This document shows positions 1 to 13,344 of a stretch of DNA of 64,000 nucleotides, piece by piece; positions within the stretch are counted from its first letter, which is position 1; every line of letters begins with the position of its first letter. A program made the translations under genes and the position numbers. Origin of the DNA: Bryum argenteum (taxonomy: Eukaryota; Streptophyta; Bryopsida; Bryales; Bryaceae); the NCBI GenBank assembly GCA_037043015.1, contig CM073322.1:25634364-25698363 (forward strand), in the 5' to 3' direction. Below the pieces are notes generated by a model. That model worked only from the letters and a program-made list of their open reading frames with translations, was not told the DNA's origin and made no database searches.

Positions 1-823
1 GACCCCTATTGTTGATAAGAGCCTAGTTCTCCAATTGTCTAAATTTAGATGTTATAAAATTGAAGCTTTTGCATGTTGTAGAGTTTTTTCATATCTTTTT
101 GAAATGTCCTTTTGTGCTTCAAAGTTCCTTATACTTTAGGAGATATTCATGGACAAAGTTTACAAACACTATTTGGGCATACTCAAATTTGCCCCAAATT
201 GCAGTATATGCTCATTTATTCTCAAAATTTGCCCAAAATCAATTAAATTGCAAAAATTATAGTTTTTAATATTTAGTTAAATATTTTTTTAATTTTTTTG
301 TTTTTTGTTGTGGTACATGTAATAAGATCTGAAGGTATGAGCTCAGTATTCACATCCTCAATCAAATGATTTTTCACATGCACTTTTTATTGTTCAGACT
401 TGTCTTTGTATTTGAATTTCAACAAATCTCCACACCTTCAAATTGCCTTAGGTTTTATAGGGCGTATTGGGTAAATATTGCATAGACACAATCCTAACTC
501 ACCTAAATGTGAAGTTGCTATCAAAATGGTTATCTTGCCCTCAAAGTACTGCTTACCCTTTTTCCAACAAGCCCAAAAAACTTCTTCCAAAAATTTTGAA
601 CATTTTGATCTTCCAATTGCTAAGGAATCTCAGTGTGAACTCTTATATACATATGTACGTACAAGTTAGAAACTAGATCCTACGGTTTCATGTGTGAAAG
701 TCCATTACAATTTGATAACTCTCACCTTGCATTAAAAGTGGGTAGTCTCCAGACGTTTCGACAATAATAATCTCTCGTACAACGAAGATACATTTCTTCC
801 TAGAGTGAAAATCTCAAGAAAAG
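1..823. other. AT-rich intergenic stretch
   Basis: No open frame here looks coding. The sequence is AT-rich and low in structure up to the TTAA that flanks the first MITE at 824. Confidence 0.5.
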
Positions 824-827
824 TTAA

Positions 828-1087
828 CCCCTAAAGGTCCAAGAAAGCGGACATCGCTTTTCGGAATTTCCGTAGAGAGAAAATTCAGCCAACTTTGACC
901 ATTATAATCTCAAAATTGAAGAGAAATTAACGGTTCAAATTTGACATTCGAGAAAAGGGTCAAGTTAACTTCAAGATCCTACGGTTGGATCTTCCAATCA
1001 ATGCTTAGATTGAGTTTCTTTGAACCTGAAGTAGAAAAAGGTTCTTTTTGATAATTTAAACAATTTTGTATCAAGGACCATTAGGGG
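828..1087. repeat. piggyBac-type MITE (copy D)
   Basis: A 260-bp element lies between TTAA at 824-827 and TTAA at 1088-1091. The ends are inverted repeats: CCCCTAAAGGTCC on the left and the complement of CCCCTAATGGTCC on the right, 12 of 13 matching. Ends beginning with CCC next to a TTAA duplication are the hallmark of piggyBac elements. It has no coding capacity, so it is non-autonomous. It holds the motif CCTACGGTTGGATCTTCC near 968-985, shared in variant form with other copies in the window. The copy at 5605-5894 aligns along its whole length. Confidence 0.75.
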
Positions 1088-1159
1088 TTAAGGTTTAGGG
1101 CATGTCAACAATAATATTCCCAACTCACATACTTATTCTCACACAAGGCAAACGGGTGA

Positions 1160-1470
1160 GCTTAAAGCTGGCCAGCGAGCTGGTCTCGGAGCCCCTCGAC
1201 CCTACCTGCCCGCCCGATCCCCTGCCCGGCCAGAAAATCCATTTTTCCCGTTTTTTGCATTTTGGAATGCCCTTTTGTGTTTTTTTTTAAAATTTTGAGT
1301 TTAAAAATGGGGTCTAAGACCCCATTTTACACTAGGGGATGCCCAATGGAACAATGGGTGACATCAACCATTAAAAAATTAGGGGGCAAATATACCCCAA
1401 TTTTTATTTGGGGCAGGGATTATTTGCCCCACGAGAGGCTCCGTGACCAGCTCGCTGGGTAACTTTAAGC
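1160..1470. repeat. MITE with about 40-bp inverted ends
   Basis: The stretch at 1160-1198 (key piece CCAGCGAGCTGGTC) is the imperfect reverse complement of 1432-1470, giving arms of about 39 bp around a core of about 230 bp. No open frame is convincing. I cannot assign a superfamily because no target duplication is clear. Confidence 0.6.
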
Positions 1471-1579
1471 AGATCCAAGGCAAACCAACTACCCCATAAT
1501 CTCAAAGCACATGGAGTAAATAAGTCCATAAATGGGGTCAACGAATGGACGCAAGCGTGTGAGAACATGGCTTAAAATG

Positions 1580-1946
1580 TAAGCAACACGGAGTAAATGA
1601 TAAGGGGCGCACATGTGGAGACCGGAGGAGCCGGTCAGATCCGAGGAAAACGAACATCTACTTGCAAAGATCTACAGCGCTCCGAGCCTCCGCGGTCACC
1701 GGCACCCCCACGGTTACCAGCCCCCCTTCCCTCCTTTACTACTGCTCCCCCACTTGAAACCCTAATTGCTCTGTCGTCTCATACTTCATACCCCGGCACT
1801 GCGCTCATCGCTCCACCATTCCCGATCGCATTTCCCTTTTCCGGTGAGATTCCTCTCTTCGCCCTTTTCTAGTGAGGAGTGGCACACAGCTTGGTTTTGT
1901 TCTGATTGTGCTGTTTGAGTGGATGCAGTATCGGACGTGAGCAACC
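1580..1946 (+). promoter_or_regulatory. Probable promoter and 5' leader of profilin
   Basis: The 350 bp before the profilin ATG are richer in C and T than the surroundings and contain CCCTAA, common in plant leaders. I cannot place a transcription start or a TATA box. An open frame here (1597-1872) has no family resemblance and is taken as leader. Confidence 0.4.
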
Positions 1947-3023
1947 ATGTCTTGGCAGACTTACATCGATGACCACTTGATGTACGAGATTTCGACTGGC
2001 CATCAGCTGAGTGCTGCTGCCATCATTGGCCTTGACGGAAGTGTCTGGGCTCAGAGCTCACATTTCCCTGTGGTAATTGCTCAATCTTTTTTTTTTGTGA
2101 GATTTTTCGATTTTCTCGATGCGCCATTTTTTGTGTTTCGTTTCAATTTAAGATCAGGTTCTGTGGATGTGGTGCTTTGGGTTAGGATCTGACCATTTCC
2201 CAGTCTGTGGAGTACTATTTTGTGATTCTTGTGTAGTGCAAGGGTTTCGTGATCGCGGCCATTTTAGGTTTTTTGGTTGCGCCTATTTTGTTTTGCGCTG
2301 GAATTAAAGATTAGGAGCTACGGCTGTCGATCTTTGGGAATGAATCTGACCATTGAGTAGCCTATGGAATCGATGTACACTACGTTGTGTTTCTTGTGTA
2401 CTGCAAGGGTTTCGTGATCGGTGCATTGAGGGGTTTCTCTTTTTTCGGTAGCGCCATTTTTGCTTTGCGCTTCAATTAACGAAACGAGTCTGATCTATGC
2501 TAGCTCGTGGATACGACGTATACGTATTATTTGTATTTCTTGTGTAATGCAAGGGTTTCTTGATCATGGCCGTTGTAGTTTCATTTTTATTGTGGAATCG
2601 CCTTTTAATGGATCTCAGTAGGGTTTGATTTTAGTATTTATCGTGGATTCTGCTTACAGTTAAGCCCGGAGGAGATTCAGAAGCTCAATAATGGATTCGA
2701 GGAGAACAGCGAACTGCCATCGAAGGGGCTGTTTCTGGGAGGAGCCAAGTACATGGTCGTGCAAGGCGACCCAGGGATTGTCGTCCGTGGAAAGAAGGTA
2801 AGGGTGATTACTTTAATAAATGAGCACCGAATTTCTTTATTCATTCTATATGGTTTTCACATGGATTGTTTTTTTCATCATTTAATAGGGTTCAGGAGGT
2901 TGCTGTGTTCGGAAGATCAACAGCGCATTCATTATCGGTCTTTACGACGAGCCTTGTACTCCTGGGGAGTGCAACATAGCAGTGGAGAGGCTTGGTGACT
3001 ACCTGTTTGACCAAGGGCTTTAA
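1947..3023 (+). CDS. Profilin, three exons
   Basis: Exons are 1947-2072, 2660-2797 and 2889-3023, all joined in phase 0, giving 132 aa, the usual length of plant profilins. Profilin binds monomeric actin, poly-proline tracts and phosphoinositides in the cytosol and controls actin filament growth. The N-terminus [12 protein letters not shown] is the classic plant profilin signature; [25 protein letters not shown] and the C-terminal [12 protein letters not shown] are also canonical. The three-exon layout is typical of plant profilins. The unusual part is exon 3, where the normally Thr/Gly-rich stretch reads [14 protein letters not shown], adding two adjacent cysteines. Start chosen by homology; splice sites are CTGTG/gtaatt, ttacag/TTAAG, AAG/gtaagg and aatag/GGTTC. 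Confidence 0.96.
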
Positions 3024-6000
3024 GTGATGATTCAGATGCTCATGGATTCTTTTACCTTTTTGAGTTTTCTACTTACATCCTCGACGTCGTCTGGAAATGC
3101 TTTCCAGAGTTTGTAGTCCGTGGGCTGCCAGGGGAGAAGAGTAAACTAATAGTGGGTTGGAGCGTGAAGTTAATACTCCTGTTAAAGAAACAGTGGATTA
3201 GTTTTATTTTCTTCGATTTAGATACAGGAAATCTGCCGTGCATTGTCTTGACATGTTAGTGTTGTTCGGAAACCTACGATGAGAGGTGACGTTTGTGTTG
3301 CTGATTCTTCTTTTGGTAGGTTGGCTTCTGTAAAGCCTCTCTTGATCCGTCAATAAACTATGTGATTGTTCTGTGTACGCTACTCTCTGTCAAGGAAATC
3401 ACTTTTTATTATAAGGAAGATTTTCAGCTGTAAGACGATCTCCGGAAGACTTGGTGCTGTTTTAGACCCCCATGTGCACCGTGTTTCACTGAATCTTTTG
3501 TTCATCCATTATGTAGAATAATTTTGTAGTTATTGAGGTGAGAAGGGTGCATTCACACATTTAGTCCCGAACTACATGAATGTGGTAGGGTGAAATGAAG
3601 ATATTATCTCTGCTTGTGAAACTATGCTAAGTAATCAGTATCAGTGACTGAGTATATTCTATTTCACACATCAGTGACTGAGGGATGTGGGTATGTCAGG
3701 GTTGAATAGATAGTTAGTTTTATTATGTGCCGTGTACAGATACGGGGACAAATACAAATAAGCTTTGACAAGGAATTCATTGAAGTCCTGTCGTCGATAC
3801 TTTTCTAGAATCCCTAAAACCGCGTAGGATTCGGCACATTCCGGTACCAAAATGCCCAAAGAATCACTACCCTACATTTACAGAGAAAAATAGCTACAGT
3901 ACGTGCATGTAAACAGATCTTTGTTCAGTAACAAATGTCTATTCGGTTGAGTGGCAAAAGCAACGCTCGTATCCCAAGGCACTGTCGTGCGTAATGAGGA
4001 TGGATGTTTGAGGTGACCATGAAGCGCTTCAAGATTTCTCGGAGGTGTGTGTGCGCATGCATGTTTTTTTTTACATAGACTTGCTAGTTGAGAGCATGCT
4101 GCAGTTGGCTGCAGTTGTTTTGGCCAAAAACCAAGTGACTAGGACACTCATCAAATTTTCTCTTCTGTTTGTGTGAAAATATCACAACTCAACAAATTGA
4201 ACTTTAGAAATGCTCCACAAGAGCCTTTGGTTTGAGTTTGCACTGCGTAGGTATCGGGCTGCTCAAGGCTTGCTATTGCTACAAAAGGTTTCTTAGTTTG
4301 TACCTGAATTTTCAGACATGGACATGGGATTTTTAAAAACATTGGAGGTGTTGATGGCATTCAAATTGAGCAGTCGTCTTGCTCACACGACACAAAGCGT
4401 TCAATGCTCGAGTTGCAATGAATGATAGCAACGATGCCCCTAAAGAAATTCCAGACCCTAACCTCCAATGATAATTAGCCATTATCACTTCCGCAACATT
4501 GCACCACTTCAATTGTGTAATATTTTCTATTTGTTGGATGTCGGGATGTGATTTTGATGGACGCTTCACTTAACAATGGGGTTTTGGCTCTACTTGCTTG
4601 AGCTTGTGAGATTTAGATAAAGTTGCAGCCGCAATTTGCCAAATTTTAAAAGTTTTTGTCATTGATTACATTCAAGAAGTGGTGTTTGTCTAACAACATG
4701 ATCTTACCTAATATGCCACGGTCACATTGAGTAACACTCCTTTTCAAATTCATTAGATATTTAATTATGTGGTTTGTGGTTTTTTGTAGTGGCTGCATGA
4801 GATTACACAATGCCAAAGTGTTATAGTGAGGGTTGGCGGTTGTAGATGGCGTTCTCCTCGGCCACGTCTTTTGCCATGTAGGATCGACAAAACCTTTGAG
4901 CGCAAAAGTGATGGCAAGTTACTTTAATGCCTTGATGGTGACCTTAAGTGCTATCCTACAACTTGTGTGTCAAAATAACTTTAGGATTTTATGGATTTTG
5001 TAGTGAAACTAATTAGGTTAAGTTTTAGTTTTAGATTTTAGTTAAGAGAAATATAACTTTGATTTCAAACATTTTAAAACATATTCAAAATGAGCTCCAC
5101 ATGAACTTCAGAGTAATGTTGAATCAAATGTACAGAAATGTGAAAATAATTTCAAATTGTGAAATTTGCCGACTTCTTTATTACCAAATTACTCCAGTCT
5201 TGTACGACGAGAATTTATGAGGCTTGGCAATTTAGGGATTGAATTTATTAGTGGCATAAATGGATAGGCACCTCTCCTTTGTGCACTTACCCTTGAAGGT
5301 CCAAGCATGTTTATAAGCCTTCAAAACTAAAAACTGAGATTTTGACTACTTTGTGTGAGTTGAGGTACTTCAATAGTTTTTACTCTGTTGGTATTTCCAG
5401 AAGTAAAATTTTCAAGATGACTACTTCCACTAACATCATGTTAAATTTCAACTGTTGGATCTTTAACGTTTCTGAGATCGTGATGTTCAAAGTTGATGTA
5501 TTAAGTAAATTCATTTCACACACTTATAATTCAAATGGTCAATTCCTACGAGATCAACATGAATAATTTTTATAACATAATTTGATACATTTCCAATTGC
5601 TTAACTCCTAGAGGTTCGAGAATCCGAAATGGATTTTTGAAATTCCAGCAAGAAGAAAAATTTAGTAACTTTGACTATTATAATCTCTCAAAGGAAGAAG
5701 AATCAGCGGTTCAAAATTGATACGTGCACTAATGGTCAAGTTAGCTTTGAAATCTAACGGTTGGATCATTCAAATATTGTTCAGATTGAGTTTTAAGGGC
5801 TGAAATAGAAGTAGTTATTTATTTGTTTTTCAATAATTTCTTAATTTTTCTAAAACAATAATTTAGGTAATTTTGCATCATGGATGTTTTGGGGTTGACT
5901 GAGAAACCTAAAGCAGGTCGATGCTATTTCCGGGCAAGTTTCCATAATTATTCTTTAATTTAATTTACTTCTTTTGGGGATTTCGACAAATATTGATTTT

Positions 6001-7719
6001 CTTAGGATTTTCTTCCAAGGGAGAGATATCTCATATCATAATTTCAATAAGCATTTTAATAATTACATGTTGTTGCCTAAGTTTAGGCACTTTCAAGGGG
6101 GCTATAATTTCCTGAAATCCTATATAAATGAAACAAAATCAGTAGCATATATTAAGGATTTTTGTGTATATGAGTATTTTCTTTATTGTAGTTTCCTTGA
6201 AAAAAATATAGAAAATTATGTTATAAGGCATCCACGTAAATTCAAAAAATTCAAAATTTAAAGTGTCATCTTGGACTAATATGAATATTAAAAAAATAAA
6301 TTATTACACTTGATTGCTACAACATCCTCACCATTGATAATTAATTTACTCCTTTAACCACAATTTTTTTTAAAGGTGACCATTGGAGTTTCTACTCTTG
6401 AGTTTTTTATGTGAACTCTCAAAAAAATTAGCTACCACAACAAAAATCATGTATATAATATGACAAAAGCATATGTTATGAAAATAAAAGCATTTAAATT
6501 TTCACCTCTAGAAAGGATGAAGAGAGAATCATTTTTAAAGCTCTAAGGATTACAAATGGTTTTGTTTCTAAGGTTAATCTTTTGGGGATGAGGCTTTCGC
6601 TATGTGGAATACATTCAAGTCCTGCAATTGAGTTTTTTGCATAAAATTGCAATATTGACAAAGTTAGCTTGCTGTACTAGAGTGTATCTGATAATTATTT
6701 TGATGCATCCCACATTGTTTAATGATTGTATCAAGATGAGAAACATTTGAACAATTCCAAAACCCGACTAGACCTAACTCCTAACCAAGATGTATATTAG
6801 GTTGTGTTATTTATAAAAGACATATTAGACATCCACAGTTTCAAGTATTGTTTATAATGAGCACGCAGACTATCAAATTTTTTATGATGATATTTCACAT
6901 GAGGAATTAAAAATTAAACTACTCATCTTTTACATTTTACACCATATTGTTTTCTTAACAGTTTTAACACTTTTTCAAACCTTTGATGATCTCACAAAGA
7001 ACTTATACCGGATACAATACCGTGTAGATGCAAAAATCTTGATAACGTCCACCATTTTCTTGGCTTGTATAGTGGAATGACCCAATGAACTATCTCTTAT
7101 ATCTCAAAGTAATCAATACGACTCACAGCCTGCATACAAGACGTATGGAGATCTTCTAAAATTGTTAAATTTTATTTAATAAATATATATTAGATATACT
7201 TCTGAATTATAGTTTTATGAATCTACCTTGTTAGTTAATAAATCATGACATTTTTATTTTATTTTTTTCGTTTGTGTAATCTTTAAAATGTTATAAATAA
7301 GTGCACTATTGTCTACTAAAGTGTTGTATGCATATTTTAATACCATTACACACTAATATTAATAAATGAATTTAGTAAAGCTCAATCTTTAGTAAGCATC
7401 TCAAACCTCATATATACTAAAAATATTGATTTAGATGTCATATTTATATCGTTTGAAGTACAACTCAATATTCTAGCAACAAAAATCTACCAAACAAAGT
7501 ACTTGATTACATCTAGCATGTGAGACATATAAATCAACACTATCGGATTAGAGCTCATGTTTAAAATACTATTATACTCAAGAATAATTGATACAATCAT
7601 TTATGGTGAAGTTAACCATTGACATCAAAACTAAGGATTAAAATTTATATTTTGTGAAGAGTTCAACTAATGAACCGAATAACTGATCAAAAACAACAAA
7701 GTAGTAATTTATTGTACCT
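3024..7719. other. AT-rich intergenic DNA
   Basis: Profilin 3' flank, then very AT-rich DNA. Apart from the MITE at 5605-5894 I see no supported gene. Open frames on the minus strand at 4151-4569 have no recognisable domain. Confidence 0.5.
5605..5894. repeat. piggyBac-type MITE (copy E), eroded
   Basis: It starts after TTAA at 5601-5604 with CTCCTAGAGG and ends GGGG before TTGA at 5895-5898, an eroded TTAA. The interior aligns with copy D at 828-1087, including 'actttgac(c/t)attataatctc' and a variant core CTAACGGTTGGATC. No coding capacity. Confidence 0.65.
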
Positions 7720-8713
7720 TTAGTTTAAAAGTATTGGTACCTCTGGTAGTGGTGCAACATGTTGGGTCGCAAGATGCATGTGGGATGCAGTTCGTTGCAT
7801 CCAATAGGAAAAAAAAGCAGTCATGGCGACAATCATTGAATCTCGAAGAGGGAATTTGCAAATTGGATGTGCAAGGGAGGGACTTATCACTTTAGGGTGC
7901 GGAACAACATCCACATGACAAGCGTCTGAACTACCTCTAGATTGATTCCTTCTACCCCGTTTTCGTTTCCGTCTACGTTGTCTTCTTCTTATAGGCTTTT
8001 TTTGTGGTGGTGAATTAACACAACTCCCACTTCTTCTTATAGGCTTTTTTTGTGGTAATGAATTAACACAACTCCCACTTGCACTTTCGCTTCTGCTCCC
8101 GCTCTTACTCGTACTTCTACTTCTTTTTTTATGTACTTTCAATGTATCTCTACAATCACTAATATTAGTGAGATAACTCAAGATATACGTTTGTAGACAC
8201 CAAAAAAATAAATCATTCATGCACACATTCACTATTGGTTGTGTTCAGTTTTTCTACAATGCTTTCCACAAATATTCCACCAAAAAATTTCCTTGCAAGA
8301 AGCTTAATGGAAATCCTTGTAGGACATGTCATTAAGCTTGGTGGAAATACCACAGTTTTCACTGGTATATTTAGGTATATTTACGCACGCTAAACGTATA
8401 CAACTTATAATTCAATTTGTAATTTGGTTGCTACATAGCTTATATGATTTTTAAAATACCTTGCGCATTCTGGATGAATGAGATATCGATTACTGTGTTT
8501 GCATATACAACCAGTTTTCATGAGGCTGCTAATTGCACGCTTTACAAATTTTGGATGTTTAGAATTATCAAGACCTCGATTTTTGTATAATGTCATAACT
8601 TTGCGTTCAATTTGTTTACGAGTTGCTCTAGGTGTACGTTTGTTATAAGCCATGGCTGTTTTCACCATACATTTATATAGTGGTCGCCGCCGTGGCTTTT
8701 TTTTCCGCCCCAT
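7720..8713 (-). CDS. H1-domain protein with protamine-like Arg/Ser tail
   Basis: Two exons on the minus strand. Exon 1 (8713-8460) begins MGRKKKPRRRPLYKCMVKTA and encodes a linker-histone winged helix (H15): PLYKCMVKTAM is helix 1, TRKQIERKVMTLY helix 2, FVKRAISSLMKTGCI helix 3 and SNRYLI the wing. Exon 2 (8158-7720, or from 8149) encodes KKRSRSTSKSGSRS, two copies of a 16-aa unit SGSCVNS(L/P)PQKKPIRR (48-bp DNA repeat near 7990-8085), then RRRQRRRKRKRGRRN and a non-basic end. The donor GCAAG/gtattt (phase 2) and acceptors attag/T or tgtag/A both restore the frame, giving 230 or 227 aa. H1 compacts DNA. A somatic plant H1 has a long Lys/Ala/Pro tail; this Arg/Ser/Cys tail resembles sperm protamines, which in liverworts derive from H1. 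The last 60 residues may be cleaved or belong to an unseen splice form. H15 is clear; the sperm role is inferred. Confidence 0.8.
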
Positions 8714-11700
8714 TCTTCAAAGTCTATCTTAATTTTGAAGCTATGAATCTTTTTCATACAAACAATCTTCTTCCATTTCTATAATCCTTTTCCATTTGCT
8801 ACATAATCAAATCTTGATTCACAAACTTGATAAAACATATGCTTAACAAGTTCATAATTCTTAACCTTTATGGTCTTATCCATAGCAACCTCTATATATA
8901 ATACAAGTTGAACTTCAATCAAGATGATGTTTTGGAATCTATTGATTCACGTTATTGGTAATCTAGTTTATTACACATTCTAATCAATAAAATTTATGAT
9001 TCTCATTAAGAAACTTATTGTTGTAGGAGCTTCATTTTCTAATTGAGTTTTATCTCTTCAAATTCTAGTTTGACTTTATGATATTCTCATTATATCTTTG
9101 TTTTCTTTCTTTATTCACAAAAATATTGCAACAACTATTTCAGCATATTTTGAGCACTTTAGAATCTAAGCACATTTTCCTTGTTTGTAACAAACATTCT
9201 TTTATTTTAGTGTGGAATAATACACATGATCATGAGAGTATACTTTTATTGATTTACAATTCAAAAGTGGTGAAGATAAGCATATACTATCAATTTTCTT
9301 GAATTCTTAAAAAAATAATTTAAATTTTCTCATATAAGAATGAGACAAATAATTTCTCTGTTTTGAAAGAATTGTCTTTTGGTCACAACGTTTCTAAAAT
9401 AGTTAATGTCTCTTCATTATTGAAAGGTTGAAGAGAAGCAATTTTGTAGAAAATTGTACAACTAAGTTTTCATTGAATATTATCTTTTTTTTGAAATCTT
9501 TGATTCAAATTCTCGAAGTAATTTTCATTAAAAATATTACAATTCTAAGAAGAATTGTTGTTAATATCATGAATACAAAAAGAATCAATTACGAATAATA
9601 AAAAGAATGTTTTTATTATATTTTCATATAGATAATTGCATATGGAATATTTCATGTGCCTAATTACCTTACCTCTTGATATACATTAAAGCAAATATCT
9701 ATATACTTCAGAATTTAAATTTAAGAATTGATGCTTCAAAATTTCTTTAGATAATAATGGTAAAGAGTTTGATGAGATACTTTTAAGTCTTATGAAGACT
9801 ATAACCTTGTCAATTGTAGAGATTTTAATGTGATTTTCTAAGTTGATAGATTTTCATGAACTCCCATTTTACTTAGAAGTGTCGAAAGAATCTAAAAGAA
9901 AAAAATAAGTTAGAATATACTTGATTTGCACATATTAATTGGGTTTCTATTAGTTTGACTACATGGCTCCTCTCTTTTCAGTAACACAACTTTGATTTTT
10001 TTTCAAAAAGGACGTTACCTTAGATGGGGGTTTCTCCAATATTTGCATGGTAGGATGGACGATAAGTGATGAATGGAAGTCCATGAAATTGTTTACTTTG
10101 CCTTGAACCTTGCTAATTCTATTTTCTATGCTCTTTGCTCTGAATGGTGCTACTAAAAAGAGTGTGCAAGGTTTTGGCATTTAAAGACTTGACACTTATT
10201 AAGATGCAACAAATAGATAGTTTTTAAAGGTTATCAAACTCCATAATATAGACCTTGTAAAATATAACTTATATTTGGACACCTTTAAGTCCACAAGCTT
10301 CACATGAACACCTTATGAAATTATTTTTATGGTGCTTTGTATATTTAGGACCTTCTTTTATTCTTTCATCCTTTATTTTTGGGAAGGCCCTAATGCGTTG
10401 TATGAATGTCCAATGCATTAACCTTTGTACATGCTTGTTAGAGGCTCTTAATGGATAAAGTTAAGTCCCAACTCCCTCTCTTTCTATATAAATAAATAAA
10501 TAAATAAGTAAAGCTTTAAAGTCTCTCATTCCAATACAAGTATTTTCATAGCATGTGGACAATGTAATAGTCCATGCTTACATCCTCCTAAAGTCCCACA
10601 TTCTTATCAGAAATATATTTATATTCAAGAATCTCCCACAACCTTTCTTTGATAAGTAAATAGTACATTCTTGGACATATTCATGTACCAAATGGCTATT
10701 AATTTCTACACGTAATTAAAAATCTAGCCAAAAGTAGATAAATATAAGTTGTAAGTCAATAAAATATGGGTCTACAAAAACAAGTGTTGATATCATGTTT
10801 AAATAAGTGTCATTGCTAATTTAAATTGATTAATTTAAGCATAGCTTTTTACCATTGATAAATTATTATATCATAACCTTTTTTTAACATGTGACCTCTA
10901 TCACTGTTGTTCCTCCTATCCTTTTTATAACATAAAAATCACTTGAGTTGCAATCACATTTAAATACAAGTCTTTACATATAAACTCCTAATCGCGTCAA
11001 AACATTTGTTGATTTGAGATAATTTAGAAATAAATCTAAAAAATTTATGCATACTTGTTGTGGGGTTGTCTCTTAGAATTCAGATGTTAATTTGGTAACC
11101 AATACATTTTTAAATAAGTAAAAGATGGCAAGCATAATGTATGGAGCAAGGTGAATGTGTATATATAGCTTCCAAGTGAATGAATACATAGAGCATGCAA
11201 GTGATGCAATCATGCACAAATGAAACTGGGATTCTTCCAATTCAATGATTCACAAATTTGTTATCACAAGTTTGAATGTCGTGTGGCATCCAATCTAAAA
11301 CCTTTTGATTACGTTTGCGTTCGCGGAAACACCCACCTGGTTCGCGGAAACACCCACCTGGCATCCAATCTAAACCTTTTGATCGTTGCCATTTAAGGTG
11401 AGACACCCATACTGGTGGAAACACTCATACTCAGCGCCCATGAGGCCATGCCCTAAAATGCACTCATTTTCAAGCAAGTTTTACCTACATACATGAATAT
11501 ATTCCCAAAAAAATTCACTAGAAGGCTATTATTGATTGGCAAAAAAAACCAACACAATGCAATTATTCATTGGCAAAGATGAGTTGTTATATTGCTTGAT
11601 TTTGTCAAAGGGCTGTGCACGATTTCGGAAAAGGGTTGCGCACGATTTTGGGAAGGGACTATGCACTTTAATAGGTGTTTAGACTTCGTAAACTTTGAAA

Positions 11701-12352
11701 ACTCATTGAATATTCATAATAGTGTTAAACCGCTTGTGATCACTTTACAAATACATAATAGAATTATCAGGATCTGCAAACAGGCTAAGTGTACGATAAT
11801 AGGTGCTCCACCTTTCTTAATGCATGCCTGGAAAGATGTCCAATTTTCTTCAACGTTGGCATTTCTCATTCCAAAAATTCAAATTCCTCGATGTTTATAC
11901 AAATTCAAACTAAACTTCGTTCAATATTCAAATCTCTCCATCTGTTAGTTCAATTTCTACCTTTCAAAAAAATTCTTCAAAATAGAGATAGATCATACAG
12001 AAACCGAAGTTTGTGTATTGTGCTGCGAAGGATCATCACATCTTGAATCCGCTCTAACTTGCTTCTGAGACCCAAAACTAGGAATTCCAGGTTTGGATCC
12101 TCTTATAGTTTCAAGCTTGTAACCAGACATGGATGCAACAAAAATTTTGGACAGTGTAATTTCAGTGTTACAAATGTACAATTAAAAGGAGTGGTGGTGG
12201 TGGACTTCCTCTAAACAAATTGCAAGAAATTTATCTCTACAATCACACCACTGCTGCTTGCTTGCCTGCCTGCCTGTCTGAAAGCTAGAACACCATGATA
12301 GATTCCCACACTGAGGGTGGACCTTGTCAAACACCGCCAAAACTATGTGAGG
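8714..12352. other. AT-rich intergenic DNA
   Basis: Includes the likely promoter of the minus-strand H1-like gene just above 8714. A short direct repeat (CGCGGAAACACCCACCTGG, twice) lies at about 11320-11360. I see no supported gene. Confidence 0.5.

Positions 12353-12396
<44 letters not shown>
12353..12396. repeat. Poly(A) tract, 44 A
   Basis: Uninterrupted run of 44 A. It could be a simple repeat or the tail of an old retroposed copy, but no recognisable coding or SINE body precedes it and no clear target duplication flanks it. Confidence 0.9.
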
Positions 12397-12398
<2 letters not shown>

Positions 12399-12597
12399 AT
12401 TTCATCTCGTTACGAGCTCGTATGCAGCTTTCTCGACACTGTTGCTGCGCCTCCACTTTCGTTGACGAAAACATCCTGTGTGATCGTTGCTGATGTCGCC
12501 ACTTTTATGTACTTCACACTGCTCCTGATAATTACCATCATAATGTTGTTAGAATGCTAATCAAACACTCCTGAAGAAAGATACACAAATCATAGGA

Positions 12598-13305
12598 AGT
12601 ACACTGATCAATCACTCGTTTAAAAGAAAGAACACATCCGTGCGCACTGATGAAGGAACGAACACAACCGTTAAATTCGCTCTTGGTTCAGAAGAAGCAA
12701 AGATGGTGGAAGGTACGGAAACGAATGAAGGTCATGTACTGTAAGATAGCTGAATGGTTGAGATTTGACATAAGAAAAGCACTCTCCATGCGTACTTTAC
12801 ATGAGTCCATGTAAACGGCACATGGAATGATAACGCCAATGCTTTCGGAATCGAGATTACACAGATGATGAAATGAAATGCTCTAACCAATCACTTGTTT
12901 GAAGGAAAGAACAGAACGATGCACTATCCGGCAGAAACTCATTTGAAGGAACTGACAGAGGAATACAATGTGCAATAAGTCGATCACCCGTTTGAAGGAA
13001 ATGACAGAATGATGTAATGAGCAGTGATCGATCACTCGTTTGAAGAAAAGAACGCAGTGATGCAATGAGTACTAATCAGTCAGACACTGGTGTGGAGGGA
13101 AGAGACGATGATGCAATGTGCACTAATCGATCACTTATCTAGAGGAAAGAACACAACGATGCAACAAGCACAAAGAACTTAGACACTTATATGAATGAAA
13201 GAACAGACCGACGCAACGTGCACTGATCGATAACTGGTTTAAAGAAAAGAACACAGCTATGCAATCAATCAGACACTCATATGAAGTAAACAACAGAATG
13301 ATGCT
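12598..13305. repeat. Degenerate tandem array, about 55-60 bp unit
   Basis: A diverged unit around 'gatcgatcactcgtttgaag', followed by 'gaaagaacacaacgatgcaa', recurs about ten times between 12598 and 13305, clearest from 12880 on. It abuts the 3' end of the serine-rich gene on the minus strand. Open frames crossing it merely repeat the unit, so I treat it as non-coding. Confidence 0.7.
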
Positions 13306-13344
13306 ATGATAAGAGGACGTGCAAGAGAGGAGGCGATGACGGGC

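Noticed and set aside
4151..4569. Two minus-strand open frames that almost abut
   Set aside because: No recognisable domain, no splice logic linking them and ordinary AT-rich composition.
5974..6261. 95-codon open frame on the + strand
   Set aside because: Begins with a non-ATG codon, biased to Phe/Tyr/Lys/Asn as expected from AT-rich DNA, and matches no family.
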